A stretch of 64,000 nt of DNA from PALSA-1296 sp037143335 (GTDB lineage Bacteria; Bacteroidota; Ignavibacteria; Palsa-1295): positions 59,133 to 123,132 of the forward strand of contig JBAWZA010000008.1 in the NCBI GenBank assembly GCA_037143335.1, written 5' to 3'. Shown piece after piece: positions 45,764-54,129 of this stretch (the first letter of the stretch is position 1; every line of letters begins with the position of its first letter). The notes beneath the pieces are model-generated. The model worked only from the letters and a program-made list of their open reading frames with translations, ran no database searches and was not told the DNA's origin. The position numbers and the translations under genes are program-made.

Positions 45764-45942
45764 TTGGTGACGTCAGCTGTAATAAATAAAATGCAAAATT
45801 ACGAATTGTTTTCGTAATGATTTGAAGAAGTAGACTTTTTTACTAACTACGCTTTACGTCTGGAGTTTGGTAGAATGCTAATCAGTTTAGAACGCTTTAA
45901 TAGAAAACCCTAAGCGAGAGTTCGCTGAGTGCTTCCCGCTAC

Positions 45943-46806
45943 TTATCCCAAGAAATTACGCAGAGGCTTCGTCTTATGAGCATGACGCAAACGTCGAATC
46001 GCCTTTTCTTTTATCTGACGAACGCGTTCGCGGGTCAGACGGAATTTATCACCAATCTCTTCGAGTGCCATTGGTGGCTGATCGTCGAGTCCGTAAAATA
46101 ATTCTAGAACCTCTCGTTCACGTGTAGAGAGTGTGAGGAGCGCACGCTTTACTTCGACTCTGAGGGAGTCGTTCATCAAGATCATATCAGGAGGAAGTTG
46201 TTGAGGATCTTGCAGCACGTCTAAGAGTCTATTGTCCTCCCCTTGCGCAAAAGGCGCATCAACGGAAAGATGTCTTCCTGAAATTTTTAGAGTTTCCGAG
46301 ACTTCCGCAGAACTCATATCCAACTTTTCAGCAAGTTCGGAAGCTGTTGGTTCGCGCTCAAACTCCTGTTCGAGCTGTGAAAACTTCTTGCCAATCTTAT
46401 TGAGTGCGCCTACTCGGTTAAGCGGTAATCTTACGATACGTGATTGCTCTGCAAGTGCTTGAAGGATAGACTGACGAATCCACCACACAGCATAGGAAAT
46501 AAATTTAAAGCCTCTCGTTTCGTCAAATCTTTTTGCGGCTTTGATTAACCCAAGGTTGCCTTCATTAATGAGATCGCCGAGGGAGAGACCTTGGTTCTGG
46601 TATTGCTTGGCTACAGATACCACGAAGCGTAGGTTTGCCTTTACAAGAATCTCCAAAGCTCGCTGACCGTCATTGCCGCCTTCGCGAATTCGTTTTGCAA
46701 GATCAATCTCCATCGAAGAATTGAGCAGATCCATTCTGCCAATCTCCTGAAGATACATTTCTAACGACTGACTTTCACGATTTGTATATTGTTTTGAAAT
46801 CCTCAT
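45943..46806 (-). CDS. rpoD: RNA polymerase primary sigma factor RpoD (short Bacteroidota type)
   Basis: 287 aa. The N-terminus MRISKQYTNRESQSLEMYLQ matches the Bacteroidota housekeeping sigma, which lacks region 1.1 and the non-conserved insert. Region 1.2 is 'LEMYLQEIGR', region 2 'ILVKANLRFVVSVAKQYQNQGLSLGDLINEGNLGLIKAAKRFD' (pieces) with -10 recognition helix 'FKFISYAVWWIRQSILQAL', region 3 'EREPTASELAEKL', and region 4 'STREREVLELFYGLDDQPPMALEEIGDKFRLTRERVRQI' (pieces). It directs transcription from the TTTG/TAnnTTTG type promoters known in this phylum. Upstream neighbours are the PIN-domain pair. Confidence 0.95.
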   Translation of the reverse strand: MRISKQYTNRESQSLEMYLQEIGRMDLLNSSMEIDLAKRIREGGNDGQRALEILVKANLRFVVSVAKQYQNQGLSLGDLINEGNLGLIKAAKRFDETRGFKFISYAVWWIRQSILQALAEQSRIVRLPLNRVGALNKIGKKFSQLEQEFEREPTASELAEKLDMSSAEVSETLKISGRHLSVDAPFAQGEDNRLLDVLQDPQQLPPDMILMNDSLRVEVKRALLTLSTREREVLELFYGLDDQPPMALEEIGDKFRLTRERVRQIKEKAIRRLRHAHKTKPLRNFLG

Positions 46807-46892
46807 ACTGAAATTACGGGTAAAAAGCTAAGGCTCTAAAATTCAACTGCTCTTACTACTATGAAATGAATTCAAATGTTCCATAAATATTA

Positions 46893-47300
46893 CTACCCTA
46901 TGGGAACCTCTTCCAAACTACGTATCACAGCCACTCCTGGTAGTGATGAATAGCGAGTGAAATTCATTTCAGTCAAAAGTATTAGCTTCGATGCGCGTGC
47001 CATTCCAACAATCATCACTTCGCGTTCGCTGAGTCGGTCTGACAATTTTTCCTCAAGCTCGGAAGCGAACGATGCGAACGTTTCCGCATACCGAGCGCTA
47101 TAACCAAGTACTCGCACGACCATCAAGAGATTCGTCACTGCCTCTTTTTCATTCGGAGTTTTTGCCTCGCGAAAAAGTTCGAGCGCGTTCAACATCGTCG
47201 TATAACAAACTCCTCGAGATAACGCACTCCGAAGCAATGAACCTGGCTCCGTTGCACATAAGCAATCACATAACACATCTGTCTCAACAAGAAATTGCAT
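46893..47300 (-). CDS. PIN-domain protein (VapC-like toxin candidate)
   Basis: 135 aa, the size of VapC RNases. The N-terminal strand 'MQFLVETDVLCDCL' has the first conserved Asp (D8), 'TTMLNALELFREAKT' the conserved Glu (~42), and 'LSEREVMIVGMARASKLILLTEMN' matches the third acidic position and the 'A..LLT.N' strand. The usual final Asp after T-x-N is replaced (TEMNFTRY). It follows a 91-aa gene by 25 bp on the same strand, the usual antitoxin-toxin order. It ends TAG TAA. Toxin activity is inferred. Confidence 0.68.
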   Translation of the reverse strand: MQFLVETDVLCDCLCATEPGSLLRSALSRGVCYTTMLNALELFREAKTPNEKEAVTNLLMVVRVLGYSARYAETFASFASELEEKLSDRLSEREVMIVGMARASKLILLTEMNFTRYSSLPGVAVIRSLEEVPIG

Positions 47301-47325
47301 GGAGCACGTTAAGAAATTGTTAAAT

Positions 47326-47598
47326 TTATGATTGACTCGATTTGAGATTTACTCCAAACTTTGTTGCTCCGAGTGTACCTTCGGCACTTAGCCCTAATGC
47401 TACGATGCTGGGTTCAAGCTGCTGAACCCGTGCAATCTCTTCTACTTCGCTTCTACTTCCCGCCTCGCGCTGATCCCAGAGCACAACTGACACGGGCATG
47501 TTCTCCTCGAATGACGGTGGTGATTCGGCGAGAACAATATGCCACTGCGAATCTATGTGATGAAGAATTCCGTCGGATTGAATTGGGCGAGAAGGCAT
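47326..47598 (-). CDS. Small protein of unknown family upstream of PIN gene (antitoxin candidate)
   Basis: 90 aa from the ATG at 47598 (MPSRPIQSDGILHHI). A longer open frame to 47718 overlaps the T9SS gene end and has no supporting start. Visible features: a beta-rich first half (WHIVLAES, VSVVLWDQ) and a helix SEVEEIARVQQL, then LGLSAEGTLGATKFG. No DNA-binding motif of a known antitoxin (AbrB, RHH, Phd) is recognised. Its position directly before a PIN gene suggests an antitoxin, but that is context only. Confidence 0.5.
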   Translation of the reverse strand: MPSRPIQSDGILHHIDSQWHIVLAESPPSFEENMPVSVVLWDQREAGSRSEVEEIARVQQLEPSIVALGLSAEGTLGATKFGVNLKSSQS

Positions 47599-47659
47599 CG
47601 TGTTGTGCTCACTTATAAAAGTTGTGAGTCTAACCAGCGAGATTTCGGCTTTGTTCCAA

Positions 47660-50600
47660 TTATCGAACCTTCGTAAAACTCCGCGATTCTGTTGCCCCGC
47701 CAGCACTAAGTCGTACATAATACATCCCCTCCGCTAAAGTTTGGATTGGGATTTGGATTTCGTTCTGTCCTACTGGGATGGTGCTATGAAGCATCTCTCT
47801 GCCCAAAACATCATACACGGAGTAGCTCCGACTTTCAGTCGGGGATTCTGATGCCAATGTCATCGTCACATAATTCCCATTCACTGGATTTGGACGGATG
47901 CTGAAATTTGTCTCAGTCCCTTGCTTCACTCCTGCCTTCGGTGTGGCTTGAGCTGTGATGAGGGATTTATCCTTCACCGAATGTTTGAACGATGGTTCGA
48001 GATCAGTTTGAAATTCAATCGTCGCTGGATATGAGCCTTCTGTTGTTGGATGAAAACAAAGCTGAATGAATGCACTTGCACCGACGGCTAATTGCTTTGG
48101 CAACGATGCAAGGTTGATTGAATAATTTATCGTATCGCTCAAGTTCGCTCCCGTCAATGTAAACGGAGCTGATCCAACGTTCTTCACTTGAATGGATTTA
48201 CACGATGTGTCACCCGCTACAATTGATTTGAAATCCAAATCCGATGCGGAGATCAGCCCTGTCGAGCCGTGCGCATCAAGCGTGATCGTGAGGTTGAAGC
48301 AATCAGTCTTTAGGATGAGACTGTCTTGATGACGGAGAGAATCAATCGGTGTGTAGCATACTTGTACAAGTGCTGAATCCCCAGCAACTATCGCATGAGG
48401 GAAGTTCATCGTTGTTGATGCGATGTAGGTTGGATCGCCAGCGGTGAGTGTGACTGCATTCAGATTAATCGGCGCGCCACCTTTAGCGGCAGTATTCTTG
48501 AGTACAAACGTCGTACAAATCTGCTCACCAATTTTCTTCACCGGAAATACAATGCTATCCGAGCGCGATGACGTTGGGGGTGAGGTGATGAGTTTCACTG
48601 CAGGTGCTGGGCGATCGAGGCGGAGAATTATGGCATTGCCGAGATTATCAACGATTGCAAGCGGAGCAGATGCCGCCGCAAGCGGGCTAACGAAGTTCAC
48701 ATCAAAGCAATACGCCGAATTCGAATGTACATGCGGATGCAACTCGCCATCAGCAAAGTCAGATGACGTTTCATCGAAGCTGACGTTGGAGAATTTCGCA
48801 GGAGTATTCCAATACACTCCATCAGGATCATCAATAAGTATCGCTGCCTTCACACCCGGGTCATTCGCACCCGTATCTCGAATACACACATGCCAACCTG
48901 AGCAAGTTGTTTGAATGTCCGTGATGAATGACGGATAAACTCCAGTGTTGAGCTGCATCCCGGCGGGGGCGGAATACTCATCTACAAAATTTGCATAATT
49001 GTATTCGCCCAAATGGTTGTCCGCCGTGAATAATCGCATCCCATAAAAATATACCATAAATGGCTCAACGGATGTTAATCGATAGTTTGAGCCCGTGCTT
49101 GGAATTTTATATGTTGCACCTGTTAAGCCAGGGATTCGAGAAGAGAGCCCGGAATAGCCCGTAATTTTAGTTAAAGTTGAAAGAGATGTTGGAAATCCAC
49201 CATCAACCGAAATCTGTACTTTTTGGAGATTGGATCCGAGAATATTTATATACCGACTGTGAACCACTTTCGCTGGATCAAAATCAGAAAAAGTGGCAAA
49301 CTGTATAGAAGTACTCCACCTTGCGTATGGTACAATAGAAGTCATACTTGGCGCAGGGAATGGAGAGTTGTTTGTTTGACTTCGTTCATCGTATTGCATC
49401 AAGAGGATTTTCTTAGAATCCAAAGAGTACGCATCTACAGGTGCTGTAATATCACCTCGCTCCGGTGGAACGGCGAGTCTTTGAGTCGGGAAATCAAAAC
49501 CGCCTGCGATCCCCTGTACATCTAAATGCGCTTTCACATTAGCATTTTCAAAAGTAAAAATTCGATAAGTATCCCCATTTCCCACTGTTCCAGAAGGAGT
49601 TGGTTCGGCAAGTGGAATCATCACGCTACCCTGATCGGACCAGTATTCTTCTGGTATCATTTGTTCAACCATTAAATCTCTTCCCTCCATCAGAAACGGT
49701 TCGACGCCACCAAGAAAGGCATTTTCGTGACCACTAATTACTGCAACAGGTGACGTTGATTCAATCAACGAAGCAGACAGGTCGGCTTCATCATTTCTTC
49801 CATTCGACTTGACAAGGTAACACTGTCCTCTGTTCAGCTTAATACTATAGGGATGGGCAGGCAACGAATGTGAGCCAGTATGTCCAGTAACAGTTGGAGT
49901 TGTTGGAGTGATTTTTACTGAAGTATTATCTTGCGATGCTATTACAATAAATATACCACCAGCAAATTCATAAGTTTTCGGTGGAAAGGTATCAGCGTCA
50001 TAGGCGGCTCCATTGCCAGGATTGTCATTATAACATGCTGCAATATATCTCGAACCCAATCCGAGTACTGGCAATGCAAGGTAACTTCCACCTGCACAAC
50101 CTCCTACGCTAACTACATTAACTGAAATGGGATATGTTGATTTAACATGACATGATCTATACGAGGGAATATCAGAGGCAGTATCCATCTGCAAAAACTT
50201 TCTATTTAGTAAAACCTGAGCAGATTTTCCTGCCACAATTCTTACATTGTCAAGTACAGTTTCAACTCCAGCATCATCGTAATAGGAAAAAGTAACAATA
50301 TTGTTATAGTATGAAGACACGATCGCATACGCACGATAATCATAAAGCACAGCACCATTGGCAATACTGTTATAACTCGGAGTAAAAAGTCCTAAATAAA
50401 ATTCTTTCCCTTCATTAGAAAGCCCCAGTAGCTTCATTGCCGCAGAAAAACTTCCAGTCATCCCAACTCCTAAAAAAGGATCACTTTGATAATTATACTG
50501 GCCTTCAACATGAATAATAAGCTTGAAGGTATCGCCAAGATTAATTGTTGGTATTGGTGCTGAGTTAGATGGGATTGATGTGAAGTGAAGCGGATACGTC

Positions 50601-50773
50601 GTGAAATCCCCAACCCACTGTATGGTATCTCCAACCGTAACATTAAATGATTTTGGGAAATATGTGAACCCATTTACCCCGCCAAAAGAAATAGTCATAG
50701 TTGTTGCTTTCAGTTCAACTGGTACATTAACCACAAGCAAAAACAAGCAAAGAAAAAAACTGAACTTTTTCAT
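47660..50773 (-). CDS. Giant T9SS-secreted surface protein, paralogue of 31355-34537
   Basis: 1037 aa with the same architecture as its paralogue. A signal peptide (to ~23) is followed by a cupredoxin-like domain at ~27-112 (YFPKSFNVTVGDTIQWVGDF ... GVGMTGSFSAAM). The IgGFc-binding-like domain (~225-540) shows 'LPVLGLGSRYIAAC', 'GIFIVIASQDNTSVKITPT', 'LNRGQCYLVKSNG' and 'STSPVAVISGHENAFLGG'. Choice-of-anchor D-like domains ('FVLKNTAAKGGAPIN', 'IQVKNVGSAPFTLTG') and a T9SS type A sorting domain follow (IRPNPVNGNYVTMTLAS ... AEGMYYVRLSAGG). It lies 80 bp after the beta-roll adhesin gene, possibly co-expressed though a terminator-like hairpin intervenes. Confidence 0.85.
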   Translation of the reverse strand: MKKFSFFLCLFLLVVNVPVELKATTMTISFGGVNGFTYFPKSFNVTVGDTIQWVGDFTTYPLHFTSIPSNSAPIPTINLGDTFKLIIHVEGQYNYQSDPFLGVGMTGSFSAAMKLLGLSNEGKEFYLGLFTPSYNSIANGAVLYDYRAYAIVSSYYNNIVTFSYYDDAGVETVLDNVRIVAGKSAQVLLNRKFLQMDTASDIPSYRSCHVKSTYPISVNVVSVGGCAGGSYLALPVLGLGSRYIAACYNDNPGNGAAYDADTFPPKTYEFAGGIFIVIASQDNTSVKITPTTPTVTGHTGSHSLPAHPYSIKLNRGQCYLVKSNGRNDEADLSASLIESTSPVAVISGHENAFLGGVEPFLMEGRDLMVEQMIPEEYWSDQGSVMIPLAEPTPSGTVGNGDTYRIFTFENANVKAHLDVQGIAGGFDFPTQRLAVPPERGDITAPVDAYSLDSKKILLMQYDERSQTNNSPFPAPSMTSIVPYARWSTSIQFATFSDFDPAKVVHSRYINILGSNLQKVQISVDGGFPTSLSTLTKITGYSGLSSRIPGLTGATYKIPSTGSNYRLTSVEPFMVYFYGMRLFTADNHLGEYNYANFVDEYSAPAGMQLNTGVYPSFITDIQTTCSGWHVCIRDTGANDPGVKAAILIDDPDGVYWNTPAKFSNVSFDETSSDFADGELHPHVHSNSAYCFDVNFVSPLAAASAPLAIVDNLGNAIILRLDRPAPAVKLITSPPTSSRSDSIVFPVKKIGEQICTTFVLKNTAAKGGAPINLNAVTLTAGDPTYIASTTMNFPHAIVAGDSALVQVCYTPIDSLRHQDSLILKTDCFNLTITLDAHGSTGLISASDLDFKSIVAGDTSCKSIQVKNVGSAPFTLTGANLSDTINYSINLASLPKQLAVGASAFIQLCFHPTTEGSYPATIEFQTDLEPSFKHSVKDKSLITAQATPKAGVKQGTETNFSIRPNPVNGNYVTMTLASESPTESRSYSVYDVLGREMLHSTIPVGQNEIQIPIQTLAEGMYYVRLSAGGATESRSFTKVR

Positions 50774-50789
50774 AATTTTATGTAAGAAT

Positions 50790-50833
50790 AAATATCAAGA
50801 TAACCGCCCTTTTCATCAAAGGGTGGTTATCTT
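50790..50833 (-). terminator. Terminator-like hairpin after the beta-roll adhesin gene
   Basis: A 16-nt inverted repeat with one mismatch, arms 50797-50812 and 50818-50833 (AAGATAACC.CCCTTT type), has a 5-nt loop and on the minus strand is followed by GATATTTATTCTT. It separates the adhesin gene from the downstream giant T9SS gene. Confidence 0.6.
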
Positions 50834-50853
50834 CAAACTCTCTTTCGACAGAT

Positions 50854-52680
50854 TTAGAACGGTCTGCCTACAACAATAAACATAAATGGTGGTGCGGTTG
50901 CTACTTGACAATCTAATGAATAATCTGCCCTTGGAGGACTACACCCTAATGGACAAGGGGGTAATAGAACAGTATGATAGAATTCAATATCAAAGCTGGT
51001 AGTAGTATTACCACTATTCGTGAGATTATTCACCATCGGATAAATACATGCATCACCGGCACCATATGGCGTAACAATGACGGCAACATCATTGTTTTTT
51101 AGACAGGCACCTGTGCCACTGGGATCTTCTAAATTTAATACGACATGATAGCCTGCACCAGCAGCGGTAATACTAAATACACCAAAACTTCGGTCTAAGG
51201 CTGGTGTATGACCGGCGGTGAAATAACCCCATGCATATACTATATTATCTTTGTATGTCCCTCCGACAATAGCTCGATGGACATAGTCGTTCGTATGATG
51301 GACGGTTGAATGCCCCTTCCTCGACACTTGAAACGCATCGCTACGATTTCCAGCCGTCCCATTGCCGATGATAAAAATATCATCAGTATCTATGAGATTT
51401 GTTGGAGTGGAAGTACCTTGTGCAACATTGTAGTAACCCATCACCGTCTGTCCATAACTTTGGCCAATCAGACTATCTCCCCCAGGTATAGTTGCATTCA
51501 GCGCTTTATTGATGATGATGTTATTATTGCCTCCACCAATAAATCCGAACTTCGATGAATCCGAAATCAGATTCATTTCACCTCCGATAATTGCGCTCCC
51601 TTCAGCTCCTTCACGTATTGTATCTTGTTTCCCAGATCCGATGTAGCTGTACTTTGCTCCTCTGCCGATGTAATTTGTTGATCCGGCGACAATCACCGAA
51701 TTATTACAATTACTATCAATCAGATTTGCTCTGCCACCACTAATAACGGAATACGTACTTCGGATCTCATTCTTATTCGAGTTTGAGCCTCCACCACCAA
51801 TCACCGAGCCGACCATGTCCGAACGGATGATGTTGCCTTGAAAGCCTCCGATGATATTCGGACTTGCGGCATTCGGTTCGTATCGCATGACTCGTTTGCT
51901 TCCTCGATTTGCCGTTGCATCGCCATCATTGACATGAATTTCAAATGCTGTGCTGTCGGTTGTGCCCACAAAGTTTGTTCCGGCTGTTGTGCCAGAGTTA
52001 CCAGTGAGAGTCCAACCACCTGATGTTCCGCCAGTACCACCATTTGCGGCACCGAGCGTTCCTGTCACATCATTTGCTAAGTCAACTGAGCCATAAGTCG
52101 GTGAACCTGCTGCATTGCCATGCAACACTGTTGTTGTTGTGCCTTGTGTTCCCGCACCGAAGGTTGTCCCTGCTCCATCGCTGAGCGCAATCCTATTCGG
52201 AACGCCCATTGGTTTTGCAGTACTCCCCTTCAACTGTGTCATCAGTTCCGGAGCGAGCTTCGCAGCCGTTACTGATTGATCGGGGATGTTCAAGGCATAC
52301 GGCACTCCTGCAAGTTGTGTAAGTGGTCGCATCTCTGACCCACCATCAACCTTAATGCCAACCCACATCGGGCGGTTAAGGTCTTGCACTGCAGGTAGTG
52401 GCGATCTGCCAGCACCGAGCAAGATGTTGAAGAGTCCGTTCTTCACCTCAGCATCATAACTACCAGACCATACAGAAGTTCTTCCGTAGTGGTCGGAGTA
52501 GAGCGAGGCTGTGATTGTATGTGTTCCATTCATAGCACTTCCATCAGAGTTAGTGATTTGCCCTTGATAACTCATAATGCGAGGTACGTCTGTACTGACG
52601 TTCGTCTGCGCAACTGAGTTCTGATAAAACACGACCGTTATAAGAGCTACTCCGGTCATGAGTTTTAGTAGATGTCTCAT
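50854..52680 (-). CDS. Secreted tail-fibre/trimeric-adhesin-like protein with 17-residue beta-roll repeats
   Basis: 608 aa. A signal peptide (to ~25, SVAQ) is followed by a domain typical of Bacteroidota tail-fibre-like proteins (~33-135: 'MSYQGQITNSDGSAMNGTHTITASLY', 'AGVPYALNIPDQSVTAAKL'). The fibre motif DVTGTLGAANGGTGG is at ~204-218. Eight near-perfect 17-residue repeats of form S-x-I-x-G-G-x-x-N-x-I start at residues 275, 292, 311, 328, 345, 362, 379 and 396, consistent with a YadA-head-like left-handed beta-roll. The C-terminal ~110 residues resemble no known domain and end GRPF; no T9SS sorting domain is seen. It is likely a surface or secreted fibre. Confidence 0.75.
   Translation of the reverse strand: MRHLLKLMTGVALITVVFYQNSVAQTNVSTDVPRIMSYQGQITNSDGSAMNGTHTITASLYSDHYGRTSVWSGSYDAEVKNGLFNILLGAGRSPLPAVQDLNRPMWVGIKVDGGSEMRPLTQLAGVPYALNIPDQSVTAAKLAPELMTQLKGSTAKPMGVPNRIALSDGAGTTFGAGTQGTTTTVLHGNAAGSPTYGSVDLANDVTGTLGAANGGTGGTSGGWTLTGNSGTTAGTNFVGTTDSTAFEIHVNDGDATANRGSKRVMRYEPNAASPNIIGGFQGNIIRSDMVGSVIGGGGSNSNKNEIRSTYSVISGGRANLIDSNCNNSVIVAGSTNYIGRGAKYSYIGSGKQDTIREGAEGSAIIGGEMNLISDSSKFGFIGGGNNNIIINKALNATIPGGDSLIGQSYGQTVMGYYNVAQGTSTPTNLIDTDDIFIIGNGTAGNRSDAFQVSRKGHSTVHHTNDYVHRAIVGGTYKDNIVYAWGYFTAGHTPALDRSFGVFSITAAGAGYHVVLNLEDPSGTGACLKNNDVAVIVTPYGAGDACIYPMVNNLTNSGNTTTSFDIEFYHTVLLPPCPLGCSPPRADYSLDCQVATAPPFMFIVVGRPF
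51424..51858 (-). repeat. 17-residue (51-bp) degenerate repeats encoding a beta-roll
   Basis: Eight protein repeats with spacing 17, 19, 17, 17, 17, 17, 17 residues; the DNA copies are diverged, so the periodicity is conserved at protein level. Consensus: S[VA]I.GG..N.I....... Confidence 0.75.
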
Positions 52681-53261
52681 TGTATTGATACATAAACATG
52701 CAGTCTTCCACTGACTCCCTGAACAAGCGTGAGCTAAGCGATAACAAGAGTTTTAATGCTATGCTCAAGGAGTCAGCAGTTGATACTGCTGTGAGAAATG
52801 CGGATTCTTTACCATCTCTCAACCGTTTACATATCTGTACGGTCAATACTGATATGTTCGGTTTCGCTTCGGCAAAAACTGGATGTACGTATAGTACAAG
52901 GGCAGGCGCAAGCCAGCCCTTTATTTTTTTAAAGATTTGGGTTTGGTACAGAAAGAACCTCAGGCACTCTGCCTGCAAAGAAAAGGGCTTATGAAAGACT
53001 GCGACACTCATATTGCTCTACGGGGAAACAATAACCTTTACTTGTCCAGCACATTCTCAAAGAAGAGGCAAACTTTTTTCGAGTGAAGTTCTCGAATGTA
53101 GGATGTCAGGTCTTAGATAAAAGATCCGGATAAACAATGCGAATTCCGATAGCTAAGTTCCCGCTGCTATGTGAAGGAATTGTTAAGAAATAGAATGGAG
53201 AAATTACGAGGTTTTTTTTTAAGAAAATAATCTTAATGGATTTAACATCGTTACAATAGCC
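52681..53261. other. 581-bp intergenic region without a convincing protein gene
   Basis: Short frames on both strands are not family-like. The first ~250 bp contains several hairpins on the plus strand, among them CAGCAGT-TGAT-ACTGCTG at ~52778-52795, and a strong terminator at 52898-52931. At 53142-53181 a nested stem AATTCC-ATAGC...GCTAT-GGAATT lies upstream of the hydrolase gene. It is a candidate for a small RNA and for 5' leaders of the two divergent genes. Confidence 0.45.
52898..52931 (+). terminator. Orphan rho-independent terminator with GNRA loop (small RNA candidate end)
   Basis: AAGGGC-A-GGC, loop GCAA, GCC-A-GCCCTT (52898-52921) is followed by TATTTTTTTA on the plus strand. No plus-strand protein gene precedes it; the adhesin gene upstream is on the opposite strand. 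Confidence 0.7.
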
Positions 53262-53936
53262 ATGATTGTAAATGAGAACCATATCCAAACAACACGAACA
53301 GCGAGATATTATTCGATGGGTTCCTTTTCCGAACCAGTTGACGAACTCTGGATCGTATTGCACGGCTATGGGCAGCGAGCAGAGCAATTTATTAGCGATT
53401 TTGCCCCTATCTCTGGCTCTGGCGTTTTGATTGTCGCTCCCGAAGCGCTATCCCGTTTCTATTGGAAAGGATTCTCCGGAGAAGTTACGGCATCGTGGAT
53501 GACTCGAGAAGATCGGTTGAATGAAATTCAGGATTACATTAATTATTTAGATAATCTGTATAACGAAATATTAAAACCTTTGATGGATCGTCCGAAACGA
53601 ATTATCGGTCTGGGATTTTCGCAAGGTTGTCCTACTCTTTTGCGTTGGCTTGCCGCTGGTAATTCTCGAGTGGATGAAATTGTCATCTGGTCAGGCGATG
53701 TGCCACGCGATTTAGCCTTTGATGAGTTTCGTTCACATACCCAAAATGCTGAGAAATGGTTGATCTATAGTAAGACTGATCCCTTTATTCGCGCTGAGAT
53801 TATCACTGAAACGAAGGAGTTATTAACGTCACGTGGTAACGAATTTAGAACAATCGAATTTGAAGGAGGTCATAGTATCCCTGTAAAAACACTTCTCCAA
53901 CTCAAGGAGCATATCGGTAAAGCTAAAACTGATTAA
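53262..53936 (+). CDS. Alpha/beta hydrolase (phospholipase/carboxylesterase-like)
   Basis: 224 aa, no signal peptide. The oxyanion region is LWIVLHGYGQRAEQF (~30-43) and the nucleophile elbow GLGFSQGCP (Ser ~128). The catalytic Asp lies in 'YSKTDPFI' and the His in 'FEGGHSIPVKTL'. This is the serine esterase family of YpfH/lysophospholipase type (PF02230-like). The substrate is unknown. A divergent 581-bp region separates it from the adhesin gene, and tRNA-Met follows 74 bp later. It ends TAA. Confidence 0.87.
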   Translation: MIVNENHIQTTRTARYYSMGSFSEPVDELWIVLHGYGQRAEQFISDFAPISGSGVLIVAPEALSRFYWKGFSGEVTASWMTREDRLNEIQDYINYLDNLYNEILKPLMDRPKRIIGLGFSQGCPTLLRWLAAGNSRVDEIVIWSGDVPRDLAFDEFRSHTQNAEKWLIYSKTDPFIRAEIITETKELLTSRGNEFRTIEFEGGHSIPVKTLLQLKEHIGKAKTD

Positions 53937-54010
53937 TTGAAAATTGAAGGAATTCGATTCGTGCTATTATAGTTTTACAACGCCAAAATACGAGAAGCAG
54001 AGCATTTTCG

Positions 54011-54084
54011 GGGCCCTTAGCTCAGTTGGTTAGAGCAGTCGACTCATAATCGATTGGTCGCAGGTTCAAGTCCTGCAGGGCCCA
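54011..54084 (+). tRNA. tRNA with CAT anticodon (elongator Met or Ile2)
   Basis: 74-nt cloverleaf: acceptor GGGCCCT/AGGGCCC, D arm GCTC...GAGC, anticodon stem GTCGA/TCGAT with loop CTCATAA (CAT), T arm CGCAGG-TTCAAGT-CCTGC, discriminator A. The base-paired 1:72 position (G-C) excludes initiator tRNA-fMet of the usual type. Elongator Met and lysidine-modified Ile2 cannot be separated by eye. Confidence 0.92.
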
Positions 54085-54129
54085 CAAAATTAACCATTCA
54101 CTTCCCTCGCTGGAAAGCATTTATTCTAC

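Noticed and set aside
45913..45926. Hairpin AGCGA-GAGT-TCGCT after rpoD as terminator
   Set aside because: The stem is only 5 bp and the T tract is short (TAGGGTTTTCT); not listed as a feature.
52698..52994. Plus-strand 98-aa frame in the intergenic region
   Set aside because: It contains a strong intrinsic terminator inside, lacks a ribosome binding site and resembles nothing; an RNA feature fits better.
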